DNA of 30,096 bases from JAWWBS01 sp033720815. GTDB taxonomy: Bacteria > Pseudomonadota > Gammaproteobacteria > Natronospirales > JAJUFS01. The notes under the pieces were generated by a model. It was not told the DNA's origin. It saw only the letters and a list, made by a program, of their open reading frames with translations, and made no database searches. Each line of letters starts with the position of its first letter. Position 1 is the stretch's first letter. Made by a program: the position numbers and the translations under genes. Shown one piece after another: positions 17,093 through 24,603 of this stretch. The stretch lies in NCBI GenBank assembly GCA_033720815.1, contig JAWWBT010000011.1:1-30096 (forward strand). Reading direction: 5' to 3'.

Positions 17093-17620
17093 TCAGAAGA
17101 CCGTGTTGTTCGGCCGCCACTTGCGGCGTTTCACGAACATCGCATGTTGCGCGCGTTCGACGTCGTCCTCGTCCAGCTTGCCAGCCAGCCACTCGAACCA
17201 GTCGAATACCGTGTCGCGACCCTGTTCGTCGCGCAGGTCCTGTACCCAGCGGTCCAGCTTCTTCCAGATCTGGATCACGGCATCACCGACCAGGTCGCGG
17301 ACGATGGAAAAATCCACCAGGTCGCGAAACACCATCAGGCCAACCGTCTCGAAATTCGTCGCCAGCACGATGGCCGCCTCTTCGTACTTGGTTTCACGGC
17401 CACGGATCTCGTCCAGCGTGATGCCGTCCGGCAGGCGCATGAGCCGCAGGTAGGCGCGGGCAAATTCGCTGTCCTGCACGGAATCCAGGAAGGCGATGGC
17501 ATTCGCATCGCGGCGCTGGTGGCGCATCTGCTTGATCTGGGCAAGACCGAACACGACGCCACCGACCACGGTCGAGGCGCTGAGTATTTCGGCGAGATTG
17601 GCGAGTGTATTGAGATCCAT
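17093..17620 (-). CDS. DUF4760-like membrane-anchored protein of unknown function
   Basis: This 175-residue protein starts MDLNTLANLAEILSASTVVGGVVFGLAQIKQMRHQRRDANA, a single N-terminal membrane segment (about residues 10-30) followed by a basic cytoplasmic stretch. The rest is helical and charged, with FLDSVQDSEFARAYLRLMRLPDG and a Trp-rich LDRWVQDLRD...VFDWFEWLAG end. This matches the general pattern of DUF4760-type proteins, but I have not confirmed it by search. No catalytic motif is visible. The frame is open to 17698, yet the ATG at 17620 is chosen because the longer version would start upstream of the candidate promoter and add a non-conserved tail. It is the first gene of the minus-strand directon and is divergent from uvrD. 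Confidence 0.75.
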   Translation of the reverse strand: MDLNTLANLAEILSASTVVGGVVFGLAQIKQMRHQRRDANAIAFLDSVQDSEFARAYLRLMRLPDGITLDEIRGRETKYEEAAIVLATNFETVGLMVFRDLVDFSIVRDLVGDAVIQIWKKLDRWVQDLRDEQGRDTVFDWFEWLAGKLDEDDVERAQHAMFVKRRKWRPNNTVF

Positions 17621-17646
17621 GAAATTTCCCGGTGACGCAGGCCGCG

Positions 17647-17652
17647 AGTATA
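17647..17652 (-). promoter_or_regulatory. Candidate -10 box for the minus-strand directon
   Basis: On the reverse strand TATACT, a good -10 hexamer, lies 26 bases upstream of the ATG at 17620. It would place transcription start near 17640 and give a short leader. The -35 region at 17-base spacing (ACGCAT) is poor, so the call rests mainly on the -10 match and on its position in the divergent gap ahead of a long same-strand gene series. Confidence 0.35.
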
Positions 17653-17741
17653 ACTGCTTGGCGCTCATCATGCGTGTCGCAAGTACAATTCGGTGCATCG
17701 GGGACTGCCCAATCCACAGCGAAGCGACCGGCCTGATCAGG

Positions 17742-17747
17742 TAGAAT
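17742..17747 (+). promoter_or_regulatory. Candidate -10 box close to the uvrD start
   Basis: TAGAAT sits seven bases before the uvrD ATG, directly after the perfect palindrome CCTGATCAGG (17732-17741). No clear -35 box is present. If it is used, the transcript would begin at or next to the ATG. No strong ribosome binding site precedes uvrD, which is consistent with a leaderless or weakly initiated message. Confidence 0.25.
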
Positions 17748-17754
17748 CCCGCGC

Positions 17755-19971
17755 ATGGACGTAACCCCGATTCTAGAACCCCTGAACGACGCGCAGCGCC
17801 AGGCGGTCACCGCCGAGGCGCCCGCCGTGCTGGTGCTGGCCGGTGCCGGCTCCGGCAAGACGCGCGTGTTGACCCATCGCATTGCCTGGCTGGTTGAGGT
17901 AGAAGGCCTGTCGCCATTTTCCATCCTTGCCGTCACCTTTACCAACAAGGCCGCTGCCGAGATGCGTAACCGCATCGAGGACCTCCTCGGTGCACCGAGC
18001 GGCGCGATGTGGGTCGGCACTTTCCATTCGATCGCGCATCGCCTGCTGCGGCTGCATTACCGCGAAGCGAAGTTGCCGCAGGGTTTCCAGATCCTGGATT
18101 CCGATGACCAGCAGCGGCAGGTCAAGCGTGTGATCCGTAGCCTCGATCTCGACGAGTCGCGGTGGCCGCCACGCCAGGTGCAGTGGTTCATCAATTCCAA
18201 GAAGGATGAAGGCCTGCGTCCGCAACACATTGCTGGCGGCAATGACCCGGTGCACAACCAGATGGTGCAGCTCTACGCGGCCTACCAGGAAGCCTGCGAT
18301 CGTGCCGGCATGGTGGATTTTGCCGAACTGTTGTTACGCGTTCATGAACTGTTCCGGGACAACCCCGGCATCCTCGAGCATTACCAGCAGCGCTTCCGCA
18401 CGGTGCTGGTCGACGAGTTCCAGGACACGAATACCATCCAGTACGCCTGGCTCCGCCTGCTGGCGGGCCAGAAGGGGCGGCCCTTCGTGGTGGGTGACGA
18501 TGACCAGTCCATCTATGGCTGGCGTGGCGCACGCGTCGAGAACATCCATACCTTCCAGAAGGATTACCCGGACAACACGGTCGTGCGACTGGAGCAGAAC
18601 TACCGGTCGAAGGGGAATATCCTCGCCGCGGCCAACGCGGTGATCGCGCACAACAGCGACCGCATGGGCAAGAACCTGTGGACCTCGGATGAAGAAGGTG
18701 ACCCGATTCGCCTTTACTCGGCATTCAACGAGCAGGACGAGGCGCAGTTCGTCATCGAGCGCATCCGCCATTGGGTCGATGAAGGCCGGCAGCGTTCCGA
18801 ATGCGCCATCCTCTATCGCAGTAATGCGCAATCGCGTGTATTCGAAGAAGCATTGATCAACGCGGGTGTTCCTTATCGAGTCTATGGTGGCCTGCGCTTC
18901 TTCGAGCGACAGGAAATCAAGGATGCGCTCGCCTACCTGCGGTTACTGGAAAACCGTAATGATGATGCGTCATTCGAGCGCGTCGTGAACACGCCAACGC
19001 GCGGTGTCGGTGCGCGCACGCTCGATGCCGTGCGACAGGTCGCCCGCGACAACGAGATGTCGATGTGGCAGGCGATGGAAAAGGTGTTGCAGGAAAACCA
19101 GCTTGCCGCCCGTGCCGCGAATGCTTTGAAGGTCTTCCACGAGCTCATCGAGGAAATGGACGTTGCCATCCGCGATCTCGAGTTGCATGAGCAGATCGAT
19201 CACGTGGTGCAGGGTTCGGGGCTGATCGATTTCTATTCGAAGGAAAAGGGCGAGCGCGGCGAAGCGCGTATCGAGAACCTCGAGGAACTGGTGAATGCCG
19301 GTCGCGGTTTCGACCCCGCGCGCATCGACCCGCAGAGTGAAGAAGCCGAAGAAGAAGCATTGCCCCCGCTGGCGGCGTTCCTCAGCCATGCCGCACTGGA
19401 AGCGGGCGAGGCGCAGGCCTCGGAATGGGATGACTGCGTGCAGCTGATGACCATGCACTCGGTGAAGGGCCTGGAGTTCCCGCTGGTATTCATCTGCGGC
19501 ATGGAAGACGGCCTGTTCCCGCACCAGCGCGCGATGGACGATGCCAATGGCATCGAGGAAGAGCGCCGCCTCTGCTATGTCGGCATGACACGCGCAATGG
19601 AGTCGCTGTACCTCACCCATGCGGAACAGCGCCGCCTGTTCGGCACCGAGCAGATGTGCATCCCTTCGCGTTTCCTGCGCGAGATCCCGGAAGAACTGCT
19701 GTACGAAATTCGCCCGCGCGTTCAGGTTTCGCGTCCTGCCTATTCGTCATCCTTTGGTCAGCGTGCGCGCAGCGGTGAGGCTGGCCAGCGCGTGCCAATG
19801 GAAAAGCCGGCCGGCCTGAACCTGGGTTCGCGGGTCAGCCACCCGAAATTCGGCGAAGGCATCGTATTGAATATCGAGGGCGGTGGACCGCAGGCGCGGG
19901 TCCAGGTGAATTTCGATGATGTCGGTACGAAATGGCTGGTAATGGCATTCGCGAAGCTGGAAGTGCACTAG
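17755..19971 (+). CDS. uvrD: UvrD, DNA helicase II (superfamily 1A, 3'-5')
   Basis: This 738-residue helicase is near the E. coli length of 720. It unwinds DNA 3' to 5' in nucleotide excision and mismatch repair and strips RecA filaments. The SF1A motifs are in order: Q motif LNDAQRQAV (10-18), Walker A AGAGSGKT (29-36), motif Ia AVTFTNKAAAEM, motif Ib GTFHSIAHR, Walker B VDEFQDTN (219-226), motif III GDDDQSIYGWRGA (247-259), motif IV LEQNYRS, motif V LMTMHSVKGLEFP and motif VI EERRLCYVGMTRA. The C-terminal LGSRVSHPKFGEGIVLNIEG...VNFDDVGTKWL is the Tudor-like domain that binds RNA polymerase, which favours UvrD over Rep. It is divergent from the DUF4760-like gene. No SOS box matching CTG-N10-CAG was seen. 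Confidence 0.96.
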   Translation: MDVTPILEPLNDAQRQAVTAEAPAVLVLAGAGSGKTRVLTHRIAWLVEVEGLSPFSILAVTFTNKAAAEMRNRIEDLLGAPSGAMWVGTFHSIAHRLLRLHYREAKLPQGFQILDSDDQQRQVKRVIRSLDLDESRWPPRQVQWFINSKKDEGLRPQHIAGGNDPVHNQMVQLYAAYQEACDRAGMVDFAELLLRVHELFRDNPGILEHYQQRFRTVLVDEFQDTNTIQYAWLRLLAGQKGRPFVVGDDDQSIYGWRGARVENIHTFQKDYPDNTVVRLEQNYRSKGNILAAANAVIAHNSDRMGKNLWTSDEEGDPIRLYSAFNEQDEAQFVIERIRHWVDEGRQRSECAILYRSNAQSRVFEEALINAGVPYRVYGGLRFFERQEIKDALAYLRLLENRNDDASFERVVNTPTRGVGARTLDAVRQVARDNEMSMWQAMEKVLQENQLAARAANALKVFHELIEEMDVAIRDLELHEQIDHVVQGSGLIDFYSKEKGERGEARIENLEELVNAGRGFDPARIDPQSEEAEEEALPPLAAFLSHAALEAGEAQASEWDDCVQLMTMHSVKGLEFPLVFICGMEDGLFPHQRAMDDANGIEEERRLCYVGMTRAMESLYLTHAEQRRLFGTEQMCIPSRFLREIPEELLYEIRPRVQVSRPAYSSSFGQRARSGEAGQRVPMEKPAGLNLGSRVSHPKFGEGIVLNIEGGGPQARVQVNFDDVGTKWLVMAFAKLEVH

Positions 19972-19983
19972 CCAGCAAGCGAA

Positions 19984-20016
19984 TCGGCCAGCAAGTGCAT
20001 TGGCCGGCGATTGCGC
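19984..20016 (+). other. Imperfect inverted repeat downstream of uvrD
   Basis: Just after the uvrD stop, TCGGCCA pairs with TGGCCGG-C-GA across a ten-base loop, and GCCAGCAAG occurs twice nearby. There is no following T-run, so this is not a classic terminator. It may still slow RNA decay or polymerase. Weak feature. Confidence 0.3.
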
Positions 20017-20034
20017 TATGCTGATGGGCAGGTA

Positions 20035-20093
20035 AACGGTGCCCCTATAAGAAGAATGATGATGTTTCATCACCGTTGCGGCCCAGGCGCCGC
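20035..20093 (+). promoter_or_regulatory. Two adjacent predicted stem-loops in the trkA leader
   Basis: The first stem-loop pairs AACGGTG (20035-20041) with CACCGTT (20071-20077). Inside it, ATGA (20059-20062) can pair with TCAT (20067-20070). The second pairs GCGGC (20078-20082) with GCCGC (20089-20093) across a six-base loop and abuts the first. Together they form a structured leader ahead of trkA and enclose the ATGATGATG start of a micro-frame. The function is inferred, and no known riboswitch class was recognised. Confidence 0.45.
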
Positions 20094-20115
20094 GAAAGCG
20101 AGGCTCAACAAGTGA
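20056..20115 (+). CDS. Possible 19-residue leader micro-ORF upstream of trkA
   Basis: An ATG at 20056, within ATGATGATG, opens a frame of 19 residues (MMMFHHRCGPGAAKARLNK). The only upstream purine stretch is AAGAAGA, a weak ribosome binding site. Its TGA overlaps a GTG that opens a second frame leading into trkA. The hairpin described at 20035-20077 covers its start. It could be a leader peptide coupling translation to trkA, or a chance frame. There is no homology that I can name. Confidence 0.25.
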   Translation: MMMFHHRCGPGAAKARLNK

Positions 20116-20177
20116 TCCAGGCAGTGGCAAATCTGTTGCAACCGGTCATCGATCGGCATAAGGTTCGCGCCCCATGA
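20112..20177 (+). CDS. Possible 21-residue micro-ORF coupled to the trkA start
   Basis: A GTG at 20112, overlapping the stop of the preceding micro-frame, opens 21 codons (VIQAVANLLQPVIDRHKVRAP). These end in TGA at 20175, which overlaps the trkA ATG as CCATGA. The trkA start has only AAGG about ten bases upstream, so re-initiation after this short frame would be a plausible way to translate trkA. Chance cannot be excluded with so short a frame. Confidence 0.25.
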   Translation: MIQAVANLLQPVIDRHKVRAP

Positions 20178-21550
20178 AGATCCTGATTCTCGGTGCCGGC
20201 CAGGTCGGCTCGACCGTAGCCCATAGCCTCGCGAAAGAAGAGGATAACGACATCACGATTGTCGATCGTGATTCCGAACTCCTGCGCGACCTCCAGGACC
20301 GTCTCGACATCCGCGTGGTGACGGGGCATGCCTCGCACCCGGAAGTGATGCGCGAAGCTGGCGCCGATACAGCAGACATGGTCATCGCCGTCACCGACAG
20401 TGATGAAACGAACATGATCGCCTGCCAGGTCTGTTACACCATGTACCAGACCCCGACCAAGATCGCGCGCGTCCGCGCTGCCGAATACCTCAATACGCCA
20501 CAGCTGTTCACGCAGGATGCGCTGCCGGTGGACATGCTGATCTCGCCCGAGCAGCTTGTCGTCGATTACATCCGTCGCCTGATCCAGTACCCGGGCGCCT
20601 TGCAGGTGCTCGACTTCGCCGGCGGCCGCGTGCGTCTTGTCGGCGTGCAGGCGTACTACGGTGGCCAGCTTGTCGGCCAGGAACTGAAGAATTTGCGCAA
20701 CCACATTCCCGATGTGGATACGCGAGTGGCGGCTGTCTACCGCCGCGGCCAGGCAATCCTGCCGGAGGGTGATACGGTCATCGAGGCCGATGATGAAGTC
20801 TTCTTCATTGCGCCGCGTGCCGACATCCGTTCTGTCATCAACGAGATGCGCAAGCTCGACAAGGCGGTGCGTCGTGTGATCATCGCCGGTGGCGGCAATA
20901 TCGGCGTCCGGCTCGCCAAGGCACTGGAAACCACGCACCAGGTGAAACTGATCGAGCGCAATCGAGAGCGCGCACGCGAAATTTCCGAATACCTGGACAA
21001 GACGATTGTTCTCTCCGGGGACGCCGCGGACGAAGACCTGCTGCAGGAAGAGAACATCGAGGCAACCGACGTCTTCTGTGCGGTGACCAATGACGAGGAA
21101 GCGAACATCCTGTCGTCGATGCTCGCGAAGCGACTCGGCGCCCGCAAGGTACTGTCTCTGATCAATCGTCCCTCGTACGTGGACCTGGTCCAGTCTGGCG
21201 CGATCGACATCGCGATCTCGCCGCAGCAGATCACCATTGGCGCATTGCTTACGCATATTCGTCGCGGTGATGTGGTGGTCGTGCACAGCCTGCGTCGCGG
21301 TGCTGCCGAGGCCATCGAGGCAGTGGCGCACGGCAAGAAGGGCCAGTCGCAGGTTGTCGGTCATGCGGTGGAAGATATTCCGCTACCGCCGGGGGCGACC
21401 ATCGGTGCCATCGTGCGCGGTGATGACGTGATGATGGCGCACCATGACACCGTCATCGAAGCGGACGACCACGTGATTCTCTTCCTGGTCGATCGCAAGT
21501 ACGTGCCCGACGTCGAGAAGCTTTTCCAGACCGACGCAACACTGGATTGA
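20174..21550 (+). CDS. trkA: TrkA, NAD-binding regulatory subunit of the Trk potassium uptake system
   Basis: This 458-residue protein is the same length as E. coli TrkA. It is a peripheral cytoplasmic protein that binds NAD(H) and nucleotides and gates TrkH. It contains two RCK units. The first begins MKILILGAGQVGSTVAHSLA, with the GxGxxG dinucleotide loop (residues 7-12) and an acidic residue at the end of strand 2 (IVDRD). The second Rossmann unit begins RVIIAGGGNIGVRLAKALE near residue 234. Each is followed by an RCK-C (TrkA-C) segment, for example VRLVGVQAYYGGQLVGQELKNL and PLPPGATIGAIVRGDDVMMAHHDTVIEADDHVILFL. It is followed after 54 bases by two trkH genes. The start codon overlaps the stop of an upstream micro-frame. 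Confidence 0.96.
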   Translation: MKILILGAGQVGSTVAHSLAKEEDNDITIVDRDSELLRDLQDRLDIRVVTGHASHPEVMREAGADTADMVIAVTDSDETNMIACQVCYTMYQTPTKIARVRAAEYLNTPQLFTQDALPVDMLISPEQLVVDYIRRLIQYPGALQVLDFAGGRVRLVGVQAYYGGQLVGQELKNLRNHIPDVDTRVAAVYRRGQAILPEGDTVIEADDEVFFIAPRADIRSVINEMRKLDKAVRRVIIAGGGNIGVRLAKALETTHQVKLIERNRERAREISEYLDKTIVLSGDAADEDLLQEENIEATDVFCAVTNDEEANILSSMLAKRLGARKVLSLINRPSYVDLVQSGAIDIAISPQQITIGALLTHIRRGDVVVVHSLRRGAAEAIEAVAHGKKGQSQVVGHAVEDIPLPPGATIGAIVRGDDVMMAHHDTVIEADDHVILFLVDRKYVPDVEKLFQTDATLD

Positions 21551-21604
21551 CCCGGCCGCCCGGCCTGCCCGCGGGAGTGAGAGTCGCCTGATGAGATTCG
21601 CGCC

Positions 21605-23056
21605 ATGAAATTCAGCGTCGTGCAGCGAATCCTCGGCGTGCTGCTGATGGGCTTCAGTATCACCATGCTGCCACCCATGCTGGTCTCCTTCTATTACGCT
21701 GACAGTGGCTCGCTACCTTTCTACCTGAGCTTCCTCACCAGCCTGCTGCTGGGTCTTGCCATCTGGTTTCCGGTACGCAATGACAGGCGCGAGCTGCAGG
21801 CGCGTGAAGGTTTCATGGTGGTAACAATGTTCTGGGTGGTCCTCGGCCTGTTCGCCGCCCTTCCGTTCCTGCTCGCCATGCAGCCGCATCTCACCTGGAC
21901 CGAAGCCGTCTTCGAGGCTGTCTCCGGACTCACCACCACTGGCGCGACTGTGTTGACCGGCATCGACGAGCTGCCCGCTTCCATACTCTGGTACCGGCAG
22001 CAGTTGCAGTGGATTGGTGGCCTTGCCGTTGTCGTGATCGCGCTGGCCATCTTGCCGCTGCTCGGTGTCGGTGGCATGCAGCTGTATCGTTCCGAAACCT
22101 CGGGGCCGAGCAAGCATGACAAGCTGTTGCCGCGTGTCCGCAAGATGACATCCAGTTTTCTCGGCGTCTATGTAGCGATCACACTGGCCTGTGCGCTCGC
22201 ATACTGGCTCGCCGGCATGTCTGGCTTCGACGCAGCCGCGCATGCGCTGTCCACGGTATCTACCGGTGGCTTTTCCACGCACGACGCGTCGATGGCGTAT
22301 TTCGGTTCTTCGATGATCGAGGGTGTCGCCATCGTGTTCATGATTATCGGCGGCATCAGTTTCGGCCTGCATTTCGCGGCCATACATAACCGTACCCTCA
22401 GGGAGTACTGGCGCAATGCGGAGTGCCGCGCATTCCTGCTGGCGTTGCTTGCGGTTGCGCTCGTCGCAATGCTGTACCTGATGTTCCGCGACGAACATGA
22501 TTCGCTTGGCAAGGCCTTCATGGCTGCCGCTTTCCAGGTCGTTGCAGTGATGACGACGACCGGTTTTTCCACCGATGATTTTTCCACCTGGCCCGCCTTC
22601 CTCCCGGTGCTGTTGATGTTCATCAGCATCATGGGTGCAAGTGGTGGTTCCACCGGGGGTGGCATGAAGGTGGTTCGTTTCCAGCTACTGTTCAAGCAGG
22701 GTGTACGCGAGGTCGAGCGTGTCATACATCCACAGGCTGAAATCCCGGTGAAACTTGGCAAGCGCGTCGTGCCGGATCGCGTCATCGAAGCGGTGTGGGG
22801 ATTCTTCGCCACCTACACCTTCGTGTACGTGATATTGATGCTGCTGTTCCTCGCGACCGGAATGGACCAGGTGTCCGCCTTCTCTGCGGTGGCGGCGACG
22901 CTGAACAACCTCGGCCCCGGCCTCGGTGATGTCGCGTCGAACTTTACGCAGACCACGGATTTCGCGAAATGGGTTGGTGTCGCCGGCATGCTGCTGGGGC
23001 GCCTGGAAATCTTCACGCTGCTGGTGCTGCTGACGCCGGAATTCTGGAGGCATTGA
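21605..23056 (+). CDS. trkH: TrkH-family potassium transporter subunit, divergent copy 1
   Basis: This 483-residue membrane protein has the four-fold M1-P-M2 architecture of the Trk/Ktr/HKT superfamily. The four filter loops are readable: SGLTTTGAT (108-115), STVSTGGFS (216-224), MTTTGFSTDD (316-325) and LNNLGPGLG (433-441). Each holds the conserved filter glycine. The gate region GASGGSTGGGMKVVR (344-358) is present. Compared with E. coli TrkH and with the copy downstream, it departs in the block after loop 1 (QWIGGLAVVV, where the usual form is QWFGGMGIIV) and in loop 2 (STGG where STIAIGG is usual). It should translocate K+ under TrkA control. The start at 21605 has no strong ribosome binding site and overlaps a five-codon frame as CCATGA. 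Confidence 0.93.
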   Translation: MKFSVVQRILGVLLMGFSITMLPPMLVSFYYADSGSLPFYLSFLTSLLLGLAIWFPVRNDRRELQAREGFMVVTMFWVVLGLFAALPFLLAMQPHLTWTEAVFEAVSGLTTTGATVLTGIDELPASILWYRQQLQWIGGLAVVVIALAILPLLGVGGMQLYRSETSGPSKHDKLLPRVRKMTSSFLGVYVAITLACALAYWLAGMSGFDAAAHALSTVSTGGFSTHDASMAYFGSSMIEGVAIVFMIIGGISFGLHFAAIHNRTLREYWRNAECRAFLLALLAVALVAMLYLMFRDEHDSLGKAFMAAAFQVVAVMTTTGFSTDDFSTWPAFLPVLLMFISIMGASGGSTGGGMKVVRFQLLFKQGVREVERVIHPQAEIPVKLGKRVVPDRVIEAVWGFFATYTFVYVILMLLFLATGMDQVSAFSAVAATLNNLGPGLGDVASNFTQTTDFAKWVGVAGMLLGRLEIFTLLVLLTPEFWRH

Positions 23057-23060
23057 GCGC

Positions 23061-24506
23061 ATGAACCTGCAACCGGTACAGCGAATCCTTGGCCTGCTGC
23101 TGATGATCTTCAGCTTCGCCATGCTGCCGCCCGCAGGCGTATCGCTGATCTATGCCGATGGGGAGGCACTGCATTTCGCCGAATCCTTCCTGTTACTGCT
23201 CGCAGTAGGCGCAATGATCTGGTACCCGGTGCGCAACAACCGTCGTGACCTGCGTCGCCGCGACGGCGCCCTGATCGTCGCGCTCTTCTGGTCGGTGCTG
23301 GGCATTGCCGGTGCCGCGCCATTGCTGCTCGCACTGGACCTGAATTTTTCCGAAGCGGCCTTCGAGGCGGTGTCCGGGCTGACCACCACCGGTGCGACGG
23401 TAATCACCGGCCTGGACGAGTTACCAAAATCCGTCCTGTTCTACCGGCAGATGCTGCAGTGGTTCGGCGGCATGGGCATCATCGTGCTTGCGGTCGCGAT
23501 CCTGCCGCTACTCGGCGTCGGTGGCATGCAGCTGTATCGCGCCGAAGCACCGGGGCCGTCGAAAGACACCAAGCTAACGCCGCGCATCACCGAAACTGCG
23601 AAGACGCTGTGGCTGATCTACCTGCTGTTCACGGTGCTTTGTGCGGTGTCGTATCGCCTTGTTGGCATGAACTGGTTCGATGCCATCGGCCACAGTTTCT
23701 CGACGATTGCGATCGGCGGCTTTTCGCCGCATGACGCAAGCCTCGGCCATTTCAACAGTGCCGCAGTTGAAATGGTCGCCGTCGTGTTCATGTTCATTGC
23801 GGGTATCAATTTCGCACTGCACTTTCAGGCGCTGCGGCGTGGTCGGGTCGATGCCTACGCGAGGGATCCGGAATTCCGGGCGTATGCCTTCCTGCTGCTG
23901 GTGCTGTCGGTATTCGTCAGTCTCTACCTTGTTGCAGAGAATTGGGCGAGCGAGGGCGAGACGGATATCGTACGCGCGGTTTTCCAGTCGGTTTCCATCA
24001 TGACCACCACCGGGTTCACCAGCAGTGACTTTTCAGCCTGGCCCGGCATGCTGCCGGTTTTGCTGATCCTGTCTTCCTTCGTCGGTGCCTGTGCGAATTC
24101 CACCGGCGGTGGCATGAAGGTGATCCGTTGGGTGCTGCTGCTGAAGCAGGGTTGGCGCGAGGTGCGTCGCCTGGTTCATCCGCACGCGCAATTCGTCACA
24201 AAGATGGGCAACCGTGCCGTGGGCGAACGCGTGGTCGGCGCTGTGTGGGGCTTCTTTTCGGTCTACGTTGCCGTGTTCGCACTGATGATGATCCTTACCA
24301 TGGCGCTGGGTCTTGACCACGTGACGGCGTTTTCTGCAGTGGCTGCCTGCCTGAACAACCTGGGCCCCGGACTCGGTGAGGTCGCGGCGAACTATGCGTC
24401 GGTTCCGGATTCCGTGAAATGGGTACTGGTCTTTGCCATGCTGCTGGGTCGACTGGAAATCTTCACCCTGCTGATATTGCTGACGCCGGCCTTCTGGCGC
24501 CGGTAA
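23061..24506 (+). CDS. trkH: TrkH potassium transporter subunit, E. coli-like copy 2
   Basis: This 481-residue protein is closely similar to E. coli TrkH (483). Filter loops are SGLTTTGAT (105-113), STIAIGGFS (214-222), MTTTGFTSSD, and LNNLGPGLG. The blocks QWFGGMGIIVLAVAILP and ETAKTLWLIYLL match my recollection of the E. coli sequence nearly residue for residue, so this copy is probably the orthologous TrkH. The gate segment reads GACANSTGGGMKVIR, retaining the Cys in the usual position. GGAGG ten bases before the ATG is a good ribosome binding site, and the gene starts four bases after the stop of copy 1, so the two are co-transcribed. Both would be partners for the single TrkA upstream. 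Confidence 0.95.
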   Translation: MNLQPVQRILGLLLMIFSFAMLPPAGVSLIYADGEALHFAESFLLLLAVGAMIWYPVRNNRRDLRRRDGALIVALFWSVLGIAGAAPLLLALDLNFSEAAFEAVSGLTTTGATVITGLDELPKSVLFYRQMLQWFGGMGIIVLAVAILPLLGVGGMQLYRAEAPGPSKDTKLTPRITETAKTLWLIYLLFTVLCAVSYRLVGMNWFDAIGHSFSTIAIGGFSPHDASLGHFNSAAVEMVAVVFMFIAGINFALHFQALRRGRVDAYARDPEFRAYAFLLLVLSVFVSLYLVAENWASEGETDIVRAVFQSVSIMTTTGFTSSDFSAWPGMLPVLLILSSFVGACANSTGGGMKVIRWVLLLKQGWREVRRLVHPHAQFVTKMGNRAVGERVVGAVWGFFSVYVAVFALMMILTMALGLDHVTAFSAVAACLNNLGPGLGEVAANYASVPDSVKWVLVFAMLLGRLEIFTLLILLTPAFWRR

Positions 24507-24603
24507 TCAAGAACCCTGTTACGCTCGGCAATATAACGCTGGTGGCTCTTCCCGCTCATGGCTGTATATCCTGTATGCGCTGGCATGTCCCCGAGGATCA
24601 AAG

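Noticed and set aside
17703..17720. Possible LexA box ahead of uvrD (CTG...CAG near 17705-17719)
   Set aside because: The spacing between CTG and CAG is nine bases rather than ten, and the core lacks the AT-rich middle of SOS boxes.
20105..21364. Long open frame (419 codons) on the reverse strand across trkA
   Set aside because: It is antisense to a fully conserved TrkA with correct motifs. High GC commonly leaves such antisense frames open, and its composition (many His, Arg and Asp, no domain) is not protein-like.
21551..21604. GC-rich palindromic stretch (GGCC-gccc-GGCC, CCCGCGGG) between trkA and trkH as a terminator
   Set aside because: Stems are only four bases with no T-run, and the downstream gene is functionally tied to trkA.
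24507..24603. Promoter between trkH copy 2 and the LOG-family gene
   Set aside because: TATAAC and TATATC are present, but neither has an acceptable -35 partner, so no promoter is called. The gap otherwise shows nothing.
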